Source: Ceratotherium simum simum (Eukaryota; Chordata; Mammalia; Perissodactyla; Rhinocerotidae). From it: a stretch of 64,000 bases of DNA. The DNA lies in contig NW_004454210.1 in assembly GCF_000283155.1 (NCBI RefSeq), positions 4,559,620 to 4,623,619 on the forward strand, given 5' to 3'. Both the position numbers and the translations under genes were made by a program. This document shows, one piece after another, positions 1 to 12,659 of the stretch. The notes below the pieces were generated by a model. The model ran no database searches and had not been told where the DNA came from. It was given only the letters and a program-made list of their open reading frames with translations. Each line of letters opens with the position of its first letter. Position 1 is the first letter of the stretch.

Positions 1-2515
1 TAGCCAAGAATGCTAGTTAGCTGAACTCTATAAAGAAATGTCTGAGTAAATGGTTATAAACAGTGATGCTTCTTTCTGATACTGTTTTTTTTTATTTGAG
101 ATCTAATGATCCATAGAAAAGAAACTATTAATTATCCTTATTAACGCATTTATTAATTAAAAAATAGTTTTTGGATATCTACTATAAGGCAGACCCTGTG
201 CTTACAATGAAGATACAAGGATGAATACAACATAGACCTTGCAGAGTTTAGTTGGGGGACACAAATGCGTAAACAGGTGTTGGTACAACAGTGTGGTTAA
301 CCTATCTTCTAGAGGAAACTCAACATGTCTCCTGCATCCCACCATGCCAAATCCGAGGAGAAGCAGGTCTGACATAATGGAATCCTCAGTGATACACTGT
401 TGGACCACAACTCTTTGGGATGACTTGACCCAGGATGTGAATGAGTTAAGACGTGACAAATGTCTCTTCCTACCAGTAATGAGAATCCCCTTCCCTAAAA
501 AGACCCAAAAGTGATCAGGAAGGAGCCCATGGCAAAGAGACCAAGAGCTGGGCTATTTAAGCTGCCTCCAAGCTGGGTGAAAGGAACCCCCAGGATCCTT
601 CTCATGGATCACCAAACACAGACGGGCTTGGAGGGAACGCTGTAGCTAGTAGCAAAGTATGCATTACCTGATGAGTTTGCCTCTGAGCATTGACTACTTA
701 GGGAGCTGCTTAGGCAGCAGTCAGAGCTGGGTTAGCTTTTTGGTATAGACTTTCAGGATTAAATGAGCGTGTGTCTAAAGTGGATGTCTAAGAAGGAGGC
801 TCATCCTGAACATCAAATATGAAAGCATTTGCCCTTACTGTGGCCAAATTAACCGTGGGGAAGTCATATGTTATTCGTTGTGAGAGAATCTCTATGTCCC
901 CTGGGATGGGGATTGATTTCTGAAGCTACAGCAGACTCCTTTCAAAAATAGGTGGAGCTCAAGGCATGGATGGCTACTAGCACCCAAGTTTTGTTTTCCT
1001 CTCCATCATGTTTCTTATCAAGGGTTGAAGACTAATGTGCTATGAGATCTTAATTTCACTTAAAGTGTGAGTTTAATCCAAAGAAAATAGTAGAAGACTA
1101 AGGACTCCTACAGTATAGGGAAATTTTCATCTTGGGTTGAAATGGAAAAACCCAATAGAATTGTTACAAATCTAAGAGCCAACAAGAAAGAAGTAAAGAC
1201 CCATGCCTAGAATACTGTCCTCTAGAAATCAGATTTGCTTGGAGGCAGAGGGAAAACTTCAGGTGATAGACAAAAAGGCTTTAAAATTTGGTGTCTGAAA
1301 ACAGAAACTATAAAACTGAACTATGGAGAGAGTTCATCACAAACTTAGTAAGTAATGGAATCAGCTTAAAATATAGTTCTTACTCATGCAGTCAGCTCAG
1401 GGACTGTGGGGAAAAAAAAAGAAAAGGGAAGAAAAATATCCAAATCCAGCAAACTCTATGCACATATAATAGCATTTTTGGAATACTTTTTCCATATGTG
1501 GATAGTTCCCTATTAATCATGTTCTCCTAAAACAACATAAAATTAAAACAACAAGAAGTACATTTTCTAATCTTCGTTGCTGCTAGAGTTCAGATATATG
1601 CTGGTGGTCCTATGTATTTTTGGTTGGATTACTTTCTCCCTCTCTGAGATGTCTCTTTATATCTTTTCTTCAAAATTTCCAATATACCCTCCTCACTCTT
1701 AATTGATACCGCTGCATCATATTTAATTGGAAAATTAGAATCCAGAAGATATTTATCTATGTGATTCTTACACTCAGGAAAGATGACTGGAATGAAGAGC
1801 TTTAGAAATCACGAGCACATAAGTTGAAGCTATGAGTGTGCTTACGTATCACCCTGGGCTAAATGAAGACAGTGATAAGAAATGAGGGTGAAGGATGGAG
1901 CCCAGGGGAACATCAGCAAGAGATGACAAGAAGAGACAAGAAGAGAAATAAGACATTTCTAGGAGGGAATAGTCATGAGCATCAATTGGAGTGTAGAGGG
2001 TGAGAAAAAAAGCGCTGAAAACTCTTCATTAGATTTAGGAACTAGGCCTTTGGTGACCTTCCTGAAAAGAGCTTAATGGAAATGATGCTAGAAAAAAAGG
2101 AACGTTCAGAGGAAAAAAAGAACTCTTAGAAATTGAAGCACAATGGTAAAATTGTAAAAACTCAACAGAATAAATGGAAAGTAAGCTTGAAGACATTTTT
2201 TCAGGAAGTGGAATAAAAAAGACAAGGAGATGAAAATGATAAGTTGAAAACATACACTAAATGGTGGACAAGTGCAAGAGCTCTGACATCTGAATGACAG
2301 AATTACAGAATGTGAGAGCAGAGAAGATAAAGGGAAGAAAGCATCGCGAAGAAAAGTTCCTAGGATGAAGGACACGTGCTGGAAAGGGGAGGCAGGACTA
2401 GCACCAAGAACGAGTGGTGTTGAGTTTAGGGGTGAAAGGGAAGATTGCAGAGTGGCAGATTCTCTGTCCACCAGGGTCCTGTGTGGCTTCAGTGGCCAGT
2501 GGAGATATTAGCATT
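1..2515. other. Intergenic, no gene recognised
   Basis: AT-rich intergenic sequence with only short, unconvincing ORFs and no splice-bounded coding homology that I can see. Around 170-290 there is a low-identity stretch resembling an old interspersed repeat, but I cannot name it. In human the neighbour on this side of GKN1 is ANTXR1; no exon of it is visible here. Confidence 0.5.
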
Positions 2516-2519
2516 GGTT

Positions 2520-3110
2520 AGCATTCTAGTCATCTACTGCTACAAAACAAACCACCCCGAAATGTAATGATTAAAACAATAATTTATTATTATCACTCAT
2601 GGTTCTGTGGGTTGACTGGGACTTGGTTGGGCACCTCTCATTTGGGGTCTCCCATGCGGTTGCAGCAAGTTATCAGCTGGGCTGCAGTCGTTTAAAGGAT
2701 CAATTGATCTGGATGTCCAAGATGACCCACTCACTTGGCTAGCAGTTAATACTGGCTGTTGGCTGGGAACTCGGGTGGAGTTTTTAATCATAACATGTAT
2801 GTGTGGCCTCTCAATGTGGCTTAGGCTTCTTACAGCTTGGTGACTCAGTTCCCAAAAGAAGTGGTCCAAGAGTGAGCATTCCAAGGGACCCAGGCAGCAG
2901 TGGCAAGTCTTCTTATGTCTGACCCTTGAAAGTCTCAGAACATCACTTTTGCCTCTCTCTATTGGTCGGGAAATCACTAAGGCCAGCTTAGGTCTGAAGG
3001 GAGAGAATTAGACTACTTTTTGATGCTAGGAAAAGCATGCCCATATAGTGAGGTAAGGAATTGGTGGAGGCCATATTTCAGGAGTCTACCACAGCCTGAA
3101 TAGACCTCAG
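2520..3110. repeat. Old interspersed repeat, LTR or DNA class uncertain
   Basis: The segment begins with a phrase common in mammalian genomes (ctactgctacaaaacaaacc, then an A/T-rich stretch 'aataatttatt'). It contains 'gttgactgggacttggttgggc' style text that I recognise as dispersed repeat sequence. ORFs on either strand are not credible genes. I cannot assign the family from memory. Confidence 0.4.
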
Positions 3111-3224
3111 CCAGAGCGTGACAGTGGTGGGCCTGGAATGTATGGAATGGAATGAAAAAAGTGGTTATTAAATGCTTATTATGCATCAACACCTTTGCAT
3201 ACATTATTACATTTAACCTTTTCA

Positions 3225-3710
3225 ACAACCTTATGGAGCAGTATGGCAGATTGAGCTTTCAGCTCCAATTCTTCACTGTTCTCTGGGTCCATGCTCTTTG
3301 TCATGTAACTTTTCAGTGCCTCTCCCATGAGAAGTATACGAGGGGATTACTTCCCTGTACCTTGACTTTTGGCCTTGGGCGTATGACTTACTTTGGTCCA
3401 TGATAATAGATGTGGTGCAAACAGGGGCCTGCCATGTGCTCATATGGTTGGCCATGCTCTCCGGCACTTTTGCCCTTGTCATGAGACAAGTTTCTCCAGG
3501 GAGGTGCTGCCTCTTCCACCTGGAGCCCAGAATAGGACACATGGAACAGAATGGAGCCAGGTAGATTCATAACTTGAAGCAGAGATATTCAGCTGAGCCC
3601 AGCCTAGGTCAGCCAATTCCCAGCTAGCTCACCACAGATAGGTGAAAAATAAATGCTTATTATTGAATGCTACTGAGATTCTGTGGTTGTTTGTAATAGT
3701 TGCCCAATAA
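3225..3710 (+). mobile_element. MaLR/MLT-like LTR remnant
   Basis: The right end reads 'aaaaataaatgcttattatt' followed by 'ctgagattctgtggttgttt'. That resembles the 3' ends of MaLR-type LTRs, which carry an AATAAA signal and then a 'taagccactgagat' phrase. Upstream text (gaccttgggc, cttactttgg) fits the same dispersed repeat class. Family assignment is from memory and uncertain; no internal retroviral genes are present. Confidence 0.4.
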
Positions 3711-3729
3711 AGTAGGCATTATTAGCCCC

Positions 3730-3749
3730 AGTTTTTTTTTTTTTTTTTT
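3730..3749 (+). repeat. Poly(T) tract followed by MIR-like sequence
   Basis: A run of about 20 T. The following 100 bases (to about 3845: gagcagttaattagcttact, ccagctctgcttaatcc) resemble a minus-oriented MIR core. Confidence 0.5.
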
Positions 3750-4214
3750 CTGAGACCCTGAGCAGTTAATTAGCTTACTTAAGGACCGGTTTCTGAATCC
3801 AGCTCTGCTTAATCCAGCACCCTACACTGTCTGCTACATTGGTACCATAGGAGATGGGTTAAGGGAGGTGTGACCAAGCTTCCACACTACTCTGATGGGC
3901 ATGGGGTGGGGAGTTGGAGGAGATCAGTTTCTAGAGATCTAAGTGAGAAAGCTTCTCCCTGTATTACTTCCTTAGGAAGTTCTTAGAGATTGCTGAGAAT
4001 TTTGGTCTTGCGGTGTGTGGGGGTTGGGAAGAGGGTTGTTGTGCTGAGTTTCACTGTTTCCTGAGCAATTTCCACTGAAGAGATGAACAACTGAGAAGGG
4101 AGGGCCCATCCACAGAGCTCAAGCATGAAAGACAGCACTGTTGATTTGACTGCCTTGTGTGGTTAGCTAAAGGGCTCAAAAGGCCCTGGGAGGGCGTTGG
4201 TTTTACAGAGAACA

Positions 4215-4218
<4 letters not shown>

Positions 4219-4246
<28 letters not shown>
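4219..4246 (+). repeat. (TG)n microsatellite, 14 units
   Basis: Uninterrupted alternation of T and G for 28 bases in intergenic DNA. Confidence 0.95.
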
Positions 4247-4249
<3 letters not shown>

Positions 4250-4424
4250 GGGACTGAGACTCTGTACCCTAGAGCTCTGACATTTGATACTCTTCACAAT
4301 AAGAATAAACAGAGGACTTGGCATTCATCTAAGACTAGCTTTTGATATTTATGAGAATTAAAGCTCTCTCTTCCATATCCCATGCTTGCTCTCTCAGTGA
4401 ATGATGCTATGTGAATAAATGGGT

Positions 4425-4615
4425 GAGAGAAAAAGCACCAGACGCAGAGCCAAGCCTGAGGCCCAGTCCTGGTCCGCCAGCATTTACTAGCTCCATGGTT
4501 CTGAGTGAATCCCTTCACCTCGCTAAGGCTCAGTTTCCACATGGGCATCTTGATGCCTGCCCTAACTACCTCACACCATAAGGGCCAAGCGAGAGCCTGG
4601 ATGGAGAAACACACA
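4425..4615 (+). mobile_element. MIR SINE
   Basis: Diverged mammalian-wide interspersed repeat. Recognisable core phrases are 'ccagcatttactagctccat', 'cccttcacctcgctaaggct' and 'cagtttccacatgggcat'. Copies like this predate the placental radiation. Confidence 0.6.
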
Positions 4616-5529
4616 CCTTCATCAGATAGGTGGTGCATGAGAAAATCTGCATATTTCTGGAATAAAAATTGTTAATGCACATCAAGAACCTAGAAATATT
4701 ATTTTTACTCTTCCTATTTTTGCATTAATAATAAAAAAAGATGCATGTGAGGTCTGCCTCTGTCATTATCTGGCTGCAGTCTGCTCAGCTCAAGGCTAAT
4801 ATTGGCCACTATCCATTGAAGCCCAATAAGACCTGTAAACATCAGCAGCTCAGGAATTGTCCCTCCCATCCCTCAGCTCCAGAGTCACTGCAGACTGTCA
4901 TAGGTGCTGGTCCCATTGGACTCTTACTAGATCCTCAAAGCCCCTTGACAAGGCCCTGGTGGGGTCTGACATTGGCTCAGCTTCCTCTCCAGGCCCTGGT
5001 CCAGGGTGGCATTTAAAGCCTATATATTAACTCCCCTCTCCTCCATATTCCCTTTGAACTCAATAAATAATACAAAAATAGAGTAAACGTGTTTTAGCGG
5101 TAGAAAAGATGGAAGGATGCCATTGAAAAGCCAGAAACAGAAGTTTTTGTTGCCCATACTGTGATAAAAGGCCAGACTAAGGGACATTTCCAACAGCTTT
5201 TTTGGGTTTTATATACTTTGAATCCATGTAATTTGGTATATAAAAGTTCATGACTATTAGGTCTTCAATGTGGATTCCATGTTTTATCATCACAAATGAC
5301 TTCCTCTTATTTTATTTACTGATTTTGTCATAAATTGTACTTTTTGGATAATAATATTACTACCCCTAATTTTATTATTTATTTAAAATGTATCTGTACA
5401 TCCTTGCTAATTCCTTTATTTTTCACATATCAGTATTTATTCATTTTAGTTTTATCTTGTCTAATATCTGGATTTTTAAACAAACTCTAAATCTTTATCT
5501 TTTAATAAAATAGTGTGATCTGGTCACTT

Positions 5530-5642
5530 AAAAAAACTTTTCATTTTGAAATAATTTTAGATTTATAGAGGAGTTGTGAAGATAGTACAGAGAGTTCCTT
5601 ATATGCCCTTCACCCAGCTTCTTCTAATATGAATGAACATCT
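5530..5642 (-). mobile_element. Old LINE-1 3' fragment, left part, split by LTR
   Basis: Sequence 'attttagatttatagaggag' to 'cttctaatatgaatgaacat' is the reverse complement of an old L1 3' region. It continues at 6154 after the inserted LTR, with the last four bases (ATCT) duplicated. Confidence 0.6.
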
Positions 5643-6153
5643 TGAAGCTGGGTACCTGAGGGTTACTGTAAATATTCAATAAGAACATGATTGCCCTTTG
5701 ACCTTGTTCCCAACACAGACACAGATAAAAAGAAGTTAATTTTGTTAATTTGCTGTTTTCTTGTTTAACCTGAGGGGTGACTCAAGGGTGACAAGGAATT
5801 ATGAGCTTGTTTTGCAGAAGAAAAAGAATGCCTTCAAGGAAGTTATGATCACAGACAACCAGCCCCCAGCTGCAGTTGACGCCCAGAAGTCTGATTGCCT
5901 AAGGGCTCACCCAGAGTGAAAGAAAGATGGATTTCCTTTTGTTTCTCTGAAACTCCTCTTCCCAAGCTCCTATACTCTATAAAACCCACTGCTTTCTTCT
6001 TTTGTTAAGGCAGATTTGACAGAACCTATCCTCCAGCTGTCTCATTTCGGCCACTTAGAATAAAGCTTTCTCCATCTCCAAGCACCTGGTGTCTCAGTGA
6101 TTGGCTTATTGCACATTGAGCTCACAAACTTCAGATTAAGAGGTTCAGAATCA
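5643..6153 (+). mobile_element. Solo LTR of an endogenous retrovirus (class I-like)
   Basis: A 511-bp element begins TGAAGC, ends AATCA, and is flanked by the 4-bp target-site duplication ATCT (5639-5642 and 6154-6157). It carries a TATA-like box (ctctataaaaccc, about 5975) and a poly(A) signal (AATAAA, about 6059) in the order expected for U3-R-U5. A TG...CA boundary with a 4-bp duplication is typical of class I (gammaretrovirus-like) insertions. There is no internal gag, pol or env on either side, so it is a solo LTR left by recombination. It interrupts an older L1. Class is inferred; the family name is unknown. Confidence 0.75.
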
Positions 6154-6425
6154 ATCTTATATAACCATGACACAATGATCAAAACTGTGAAATTAATGTT
6201 AAGACACTGTAAGAAGACAATGTTAAATAATGTTAAGAAACTAGCATTGTCACAATATTATTAACCTACAAACTTTATTTGGATTTTACCAGTTTTGTCA
6301 TTAATGTCCACATTTCTGCTCCAGGATCCAATCCAGGATACCACACTGCATCTAGTCATCATGTCTTCTTAGTCTCCTCCAATCTGTGACAGTTTCTTAG
6401 TCTCCTTGGAGTAGGTTGAACTGGG
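6154..6425 (-). mobile_element. Old LINE-1 3' fragment, right part
   Basis: Resumes the L1 sequence (ataaccatgacacaatgatc, then ttggattttaccagttttgt and cagtttcttagtctc) interrupted by the solo LTR at 5643-6153. Diverged and truncated. Confidence 0.6.
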
Positions 6426-6840
6426 TCTTCCAAAAAGATATGTCTAAGCCCTAATCCCAGGTACCTGTGAATGTGACTTTATTTGGAAAGAGGGTCTTTG
6501 CAGATGTAATTAAGTTAAGGATTTTGGGATAAGATCATCCTGGATTTAGGGTGGGCCCTATATCCAGTGACTGGTGTCCTGATAAGAGAAGGGACAGGGA
6601 GGTTTGAGAAAGAGAGACATATAAGAAAAAAAGCCATATGAAGACAGAGGCAGAGATTGGAGCTAGGAGCCACCAGAAGCTGGAAGAAGTAAGGAAAGGT
6701 TCTTCCCACAGCCTTTGGAAGGAGTGCAACCCTACTGACACTTTAATTTTGAACTTCTGACCTCCAGAATTATGAGAGAATAAATATCTGCTATTTTAAG
6801 CCACTGGGTTTGTGGCAGTCCTGGCAAACTAGTACAAGGA
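6426..6840 (+). mobile_element. MaLR (MLT1-like) LTR
   Basis: Contains the phrases 'atgtgactttatttggaaag', 'gatgtaattaagttaaggat', 'ggtgggccctatatccagtg' and a 3' 'taagccactgggtttgtgg'. These match the MLT1 group of ERVL-MaLR LTRs as I remember it. Low identity; no coding potential. Confidence 0.65.
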
Positions 6841-6844
6841 CTTT

Positions 6845-8690
6845 GATACTTTTGAAGAGTGCTATTAGACATTTTGTAAAATGCCCATTAGTTTGGGTTT
6901 ATCTGATGTATTCTCATGATTATACTGGGGTCATAGAATTGGGGGAAGAATACCAGAGAGATGAAAGGCACATCGTATCAGAGGGTACACAATGTCAACA
7001 TGACTTAATAATGGTGGTGTTCACCTTGATGACTTAGTGAAGGTAAAGTATCTGTCAGTTTTCTCCACTGTAAATTTACTATTTTTCCCTTTCCACACTC
7101 TGTTTATTAGAAGCAAGTCACTGAGTCAACCCACACTCAAGGGAAAGGAATTGAGCTCCACCTTCTGTAACTTTACATTTTACTTTGAAGCTTTGAGCTG
7201 ACTCACATTCTTTTCAAATATCCCTGGAATGTTTTCAAAAAGTGATCATAGCCTAGGCTTAAAAAAATCTCTATAAATTCCAGTTAGTAAAAATTTCACA
7301 GGCCACGTTTATTAGCCATAATGAAATAAAATTATAAGTTAATAGTAAAAGAACAAATAACATATCAAAAAATTGATAAATTAAAAATGCTGTCCTACAA
7401 TATTTTTTGTCAATGAGGATATAAAATATGTAATTATTGCCTATTTAAATAAATAATGATAATGTCGAGAATATATGTCAAAAACTAAGGAATGAAATCA
7501 AATTATACACAGGAGGGAATTATTGATGGTAAACGTTTGTATTATGTAACAAAGAAAAGAATGATAAAAATAAATTAAGTAATCAACTCAATAAATTAGA
7601 AAAGAATAACAAAATAAGCTTAAGGAGAGTAAGAATGAACAAACAATATTAAAGAAAGCATAAACTGATAAATTATAAAACAGAAAAACAGGAGAATTGA
7701 TAAGCAAACTCTAGAGCTATTTCTTGGGTTTGGAGCAGAGATCAACGTTAAGATGACACAAACTTGGTTGCAAAAGTCACGTGGATGAACTTTTGCAACT
7801 TGGGCAGGAATCTGCACCAGGAGCCAAACCTTGGCAAAACAAGAAGTTCACCTTTAGCCTCATGCTTGACAAGTTATAGGAGAGGCATGTCTTTCAAATA
7901 TCCAGGTTTTAGCATTAGAACCAGACCTCTTGTTTGAGGCACAGTGATAGCTGTAACTCAGAAAGTTCTGGTAGCCACTGAAGAGTCTTCCAGGTTCAGT
8001 GAGACATGTCTGGGCTCTGGTTCCACACAGAAGCAAGAGTAACCAGGAAGCTTCTTTAGACATGAGTACACTCCCAGGATGGTCGAGAGGTGAGAGAGCA
8101 AAAGCCATATGGAGATAGAAAGATTAGAATTTTGCTAATCTTGGCAGATGGGTTTTGAGGGTGGTACTTGGAGATATGACCAGGGAGCCATTATTTTCGT
8201 CTTAACTATAAAGCAGGGCACTCATTTGTGTAAGAACAATTCATTAGAAGCTGTAGCCCATTTCTGATTAAGTTAAATGTTTTATCCTGCATTGTGAAAC
8301 AGACTTTTTAATAATGCTAAAATCATAGAAGCATTTTCTTATCTGACCAAGGTTTTATCCTCCTACTTCGTTTAAAATAGTTCATTTCAAATATAAATAC
8401 TCAAAAGATTATCTTACTAATTTCTTTCTTTTTTAAGTTAAGGTGATCTAATAAATATTAGATAGATTAGACAAAATAAATTTTCCAATGTGTCTTTGAC
8501 AAACTGAACGTTGGCATGCTGTTTAATGGAGAAAAATGTGGAAGTATAAGTTGAGTATATCTGCTATTACCTTCATATTTTACATTGCTCTAAATGTTCT
8601 AACCAATGCAATTAGGCAAAAAAAGAAAGAAAGTGTACAGATATTGTAGTAAAGGAAGCAATGTGATCAAATTTATGTATATTATTATCT
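6845..8690. other. AT-rich intergenic DNA, nothing recognised
   Basis: No gene, RNA gene or clear repeat boundary seen. The part 7300-7700 is strongly A/T rich. Confidence 0.4.
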
Positions 8691-8694
8691 CCAC

Positions 8695-9690
8695 ATGAGT
8701 GCCTTCACTTAAGATACTCATTGCAAATTTGGGAGTCTCCAGGCCACCCTCACTTCTGACCAGCTGGCTACAAATTCAGGGATTCTCACTACACCCTCAA
8801 GTTTTTTTTTGTTGTTCTTTGTGATGATCAGCCCTGAGCTAACACCCATGCCAATCCTCCTCTTTTTGCTGAGGAAGACTGGCCCTGAGCTAACATCTAT
8901 TGCCAATCCTCCTCCTTTTTGTCCCCTTTTCTCCCCAAAGACCCAGTAGATAGTTGTATTTCATAGTTGCACATCCTTCTAGTTGCTCTATGTGGGGCGC
9001 CACCTCAGCACTGTTGGACAAGCGGTGCGTTGGATCCGAACCTGGGCCACCAGCAGCAGAGCTCGTGCACTTAACCGCTAAGCCACGGGGCCGCCCCCCT
9101 CAGGTTTGATAATTTGCTAAAATGACTCATAACTCAGGAAATGAGTATATTTATGATTACAGTTTTATTGTAACAATGGGATACAAATCAGAACCAGCCA
9201 AAGAGAGATGCATCAGGCGAGGTCTGGGAGGGTCCCAATCATGGAGCTTCCTTTGTTCTCTCTCCATAGAGTCAACATCATCACCCTTCTGACACCTAGA
9301 TGTGGAATGTTGCCAACCAGGGAAGCTTATCTGAGCTTTGCTGTTCTTAGTTTTTATTGGGGCTTCATTATGTAGGCATGATTGATTGAATCATTGGTCA
9401 TGTGACTCAATCTCCAGTCTTCTCCCCTCCCCTGAGATCAGGCTGATACCATGTGGCTCAAGCCTCAACCCTTTAATCATATGGTTGGTCTTTCTGGCAT
9501 TACCAGCCCGTATCCTGAGTCATCTCTTTTGCATAAACTATCAAGGGGCCCACCATGAGTCATCTCATTAGCATAAACTATTTTGTGTGGTCTGAGGGGA
9601 CCACTATGAATGACAAAGACATTCCTATCACTTGGGAAATGACAAACGTTTAGAAACTACCTCCCAGGAACCCAGGACAGAGGCCAGCCA
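8695..9690. mobile_element. Old LTR-type repeat split by an ERE
   Basis: Dispersed-repeat text on both sides of the ERE at 8805-9096 (for example 'tgattgattgaatcattggt', 'catgtgactcaatctccag', 'gcataaactatc'). It reads as one LTR-like element interrupted by the younger SINE. I cannot name the family. Confidence 0.45.
8805..9096 (-). mobile_element. ERE (equine tRNA-derived SINE), minus orientation
   Basis: Read on the minus strand it starts with the ggccccgtggcttagcgg-type tRNA-like head (box A) and a box B-like GGTTCGGATCC segment. It ends with the two 'ttagctcagggc' repeats and an A-rich tail. Flanks 8794-8804 (ccctcaagttt) and 9097-9107 (ccctcaggttt) form an 11-bp target-site duplication with one mismatch. 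Confidence 0.92.
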
Positions 9691-9739
9691 TGTTCTTTAT
9701 TACACACCAGCTTGTCTAATAAAATAGCAACCCCTCCAC

Positions 9740-9977
9740 CTCCTCAACCTTCCGTTGATGACCCTCCTTCTTCCCTCATGTTATTCTGTTCCCGCCTTAA
9801 GAGTTATCATCAATATTCATATTGTGTATTTATTTATTTATTGTTTTACTCCACCACTGGAATGTAAACTTCATGAAGACAGTCACTTTAATCGCTTTTT
9901 TTCCCTACTTTATCTCCAGTGCCTAGAAAAATCTATCACATAGGAGAGCTCAATAATACACGTTAAATGAATGAATA
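9740..9977 (+). mobile_element. LINE-2 3' end
   Basis: Shows the L2 3' pattern: 'actggaatgtaaacttcatg', 'tatctccagtgcctag' and a final 'aatgaatgaatag'. Old and diverged. Confidence 0.6.
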
Positions 9978-10092
9978 GCATAAATACAGAGTTGCAAGTG
10001 GGATGTGCTATTGATGTTCCTCTTAGTTAAGAGAACAGAGCTGTGACTTCTGTTGTCTAATTTGAATCTTGTAGATCAAGATAATACTGGGA

Positions 10093-10388
10093 TGGGCCGG
10101 CTCCGTCGCTTAGCGGTTAAGTGCACGCACCGATACTGGTGGCCCGGGTTCGGATCCCGGGCGTGCACCGATGCACTGCTTCTCCGGCCATGCTGACGCC
10201 GTGTCCCACATACAGCAACTAGAAGGATGTGCAACTGTGACATACAACTATCTACTGGGGCTTGGGGGAAAAAAAAAGGAGGAGGATTGGCAATAGATGT
10301 TAGCTCAGAGCCGGTCTTCCTCAGCAAAAAGAGAAGGATTAGCATGGATGTTAGCTCAGGGCTGATCTTCCTCACACACACACAAAAA
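10093..10388 (+). mobile_element. ERE (equine tRNA-derived SINE), plus orientation
   Basis: Complete copy with the head 'gggccggctccgtcgcttag', a box B-like 'gggttcggatcccgg' and two tail repeats (atgttagctcag). It ends in a (CA)n/A-rich tail. A perfect 15-bp target-site duplication, aagataatactggga, flanks it at 10078-10092 and 10389-10403, which argues for a recent insertion. Confidence 0.95.
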
Positions 10389-10403
10389 AAGATAATACTG
10401 GGA

Positions 10404-11265
10404 AAGAGGATGGTTATAACAGATCCAACCTAATTTGAATATCTAGGTAGGAGTGATTTAAATGTAAGGTTTGGCATACTTTCTCTAATGCTTGAATTTG
10501 GTTGTACTTCTTGATATTCTTAATTGGTTATTTCAAAGTTTTGAGTATTTTGAGAAGTACAAAACTTAGTTAATAGATATATGTATCTATCAATATGAAA
10601 GTACCTTGGAAAAATTGACTTTAGCTTAAAATTTATTAGTGAATGTTCTGGAAGGATCCAATTACTAGAAGTTTGGTTTAAACTATTTAGTTATGTCAGA
10701 AGTGCAATTGGGAGGAGACCAGAAAGATATTCTAATAATGGGCAAGGGCTTATACTATCTGCTCCTCTCTGGTGCCTCTTGGGGTTATGAAGTCACTAAA
10801 ACTTCTGATGATCCCACAAGCCAGCTCTGTGTGCTCCCTGCATCTCCTCTTGACCTGATGGGCTGAGGCACTAAAGCGAGCCATGGTTTAGTATGAGTTA
10901 CTCAAGTTACCCACAAGGCCAAAAAAACTGAAAATGGGAAACTGCACAGCAGGCTTCCAGGCAGTGATTTAGAGTCTTTCGGAGAGCTGGGCTTAGCACT
11001 GGCACAGCCCAGGAACAGCGTCTTCTCTTGGCAGACCTCTCAGCATCCTGGCGCTGAATGAAACTCATTTTCACTTACACCACTCTTCTGGGGACGGGGG
11101 TCAAAGGCTGAATGTTTGGAGCCACCAGCCTCAGAGTTGAGCCAGAGATGAGAGGCCTCTGCCTTATGTTGGAATGAACGAGCAGTTTCTTTCCATCCAT
11201 ATGGGTCTACCTTCTTATTGCCTTCATAGCATGACCTTACTGTGCTTTTAACTTTTACAAATTGT
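10404..11265. other. Intergenic, nothing recognised
   Basis: No coding exon or clear repeat identified. Confidence 0.4.
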
Positions 11266-11269
11266 AATT

Positions 11270-12480
11270 AAGTATCGAGTAAGTGCAAAAGACTGTTCAA
11301 AAACACATGTAAAGTATAGAGAATAATGATACAACACACACCCATGATGTCTCCACCCCTCAAAATAGTTTGAGAGAGAGAGAGAGCATTACCACTACCT
11401 TGGAAGGCTTCCATTTGCCCCTCCGTGAACTCTTCTCTCCCTCTCAGGGGTATACAATTATACTGAATTTCATGTTATAATTCCCTTGCTTTTAGTCATA
11501 GTTTTACCACATATGCATGCATTTCTAAAATATATGTGTTGTTTAGTTTTTCCTGGTTTTGAAGTTTATATAAATACAGTATATTTTCTTCTGCAATTTG
11601 CTTTGTGGACTCAACATTATTTTTCAGAGAGTCATTCATGTTGTTGTGTGTGGCTGTGATTAATTTGGTTTTCTTTTTGTGATGTTTAGTATTCTACTAA
11701 ATAAACACATCATGATTTATTTATCTATTCTATTATTGGAAAACTTTTGGATGGTTTCTAGTTCTTTGCTGTTCCAAATGCTGCTGCTATGAACATTCTT
11801 ATACATGTTTCTGGATGCCCATGTGCAAGAATTTCTCTAGGATATATACCTAAGAATGGAATTGTTGGGTCATAGGAGATTCGCATCTTCAGCTTATTAG
11901 ACATTATTGAATTGTTTTCTAAAGCAGTTGTATCAATTCATGCTTGCCCTGGCTGATTCTTGTTACACTACATCCTCTCCAACACCTGATATTAGACTTT
12001 TTCATTTGCCAATCAGATGGTATGAAATGATCTCTCATTATGGTTTAATTTGCATTTTCCTTATTACTAAGGGAGTTAAGATCTCTTATCTGGATTCATC
12101 ATTCAGGATTCTTCTTCTGCTAGAGACCTATTCATGTTCATTTATCTACTAGTTATTCATCTTTTTCTTGTTGATATGTAGGAGTACTTTATATAATTTT
12201 TACACTAATCCCTCATCCAGCTTGTGTGTTGCAAGAGTCTCTACTAATTTGTGGCTTGTCTTTTCACTATATTTTTGGTGTCTTTGGATAAACAGGCATT
12301 CTTGTTTTTAATGTAGAGAAATTTGTCAATATTTTACATTATGGCTAGGGCTTTTTCTGCAAAATTTAGCAAATCCTTTCCTCTCTCCGTAGTCATGAAG
12401 TTATTGTTCTATATTATCTTCTAAGTCTTTTTATTTTGCCTTTCATATTTAAGTTTTTAATATAATTGGAATTTATTTTC
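11270..12480 (-). mobile_element. Older LINE-1 fragment, minus orientation
   Basis: Phrases such as 'ctgctgctatgaacattctt', 'ctaagaatggaattgttggg' and 'gccaatcagatggtatgaaa' are the reverse complement of L1 ORF2/3' sequence from an old subfamily. It abuts the younger L1 that starts near 12480. Confidence 0.7.
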
Positions 12481-12659
12481 TTTTGCTTTTTCTTTGTTTT
12501 TCTTTCTTGATGTCATAATAGTTAATAACATTGTGAAATTTTAGTCATACATTATTGTTTGTCAGTAACCATATAAATGCATCCCTTCACCCCTTGTGCC
12601 CACTCCCCACCCTCTTCCACCTGGTAACCACCAAACTGTTCTCTCTGTCCATGTGTTAG

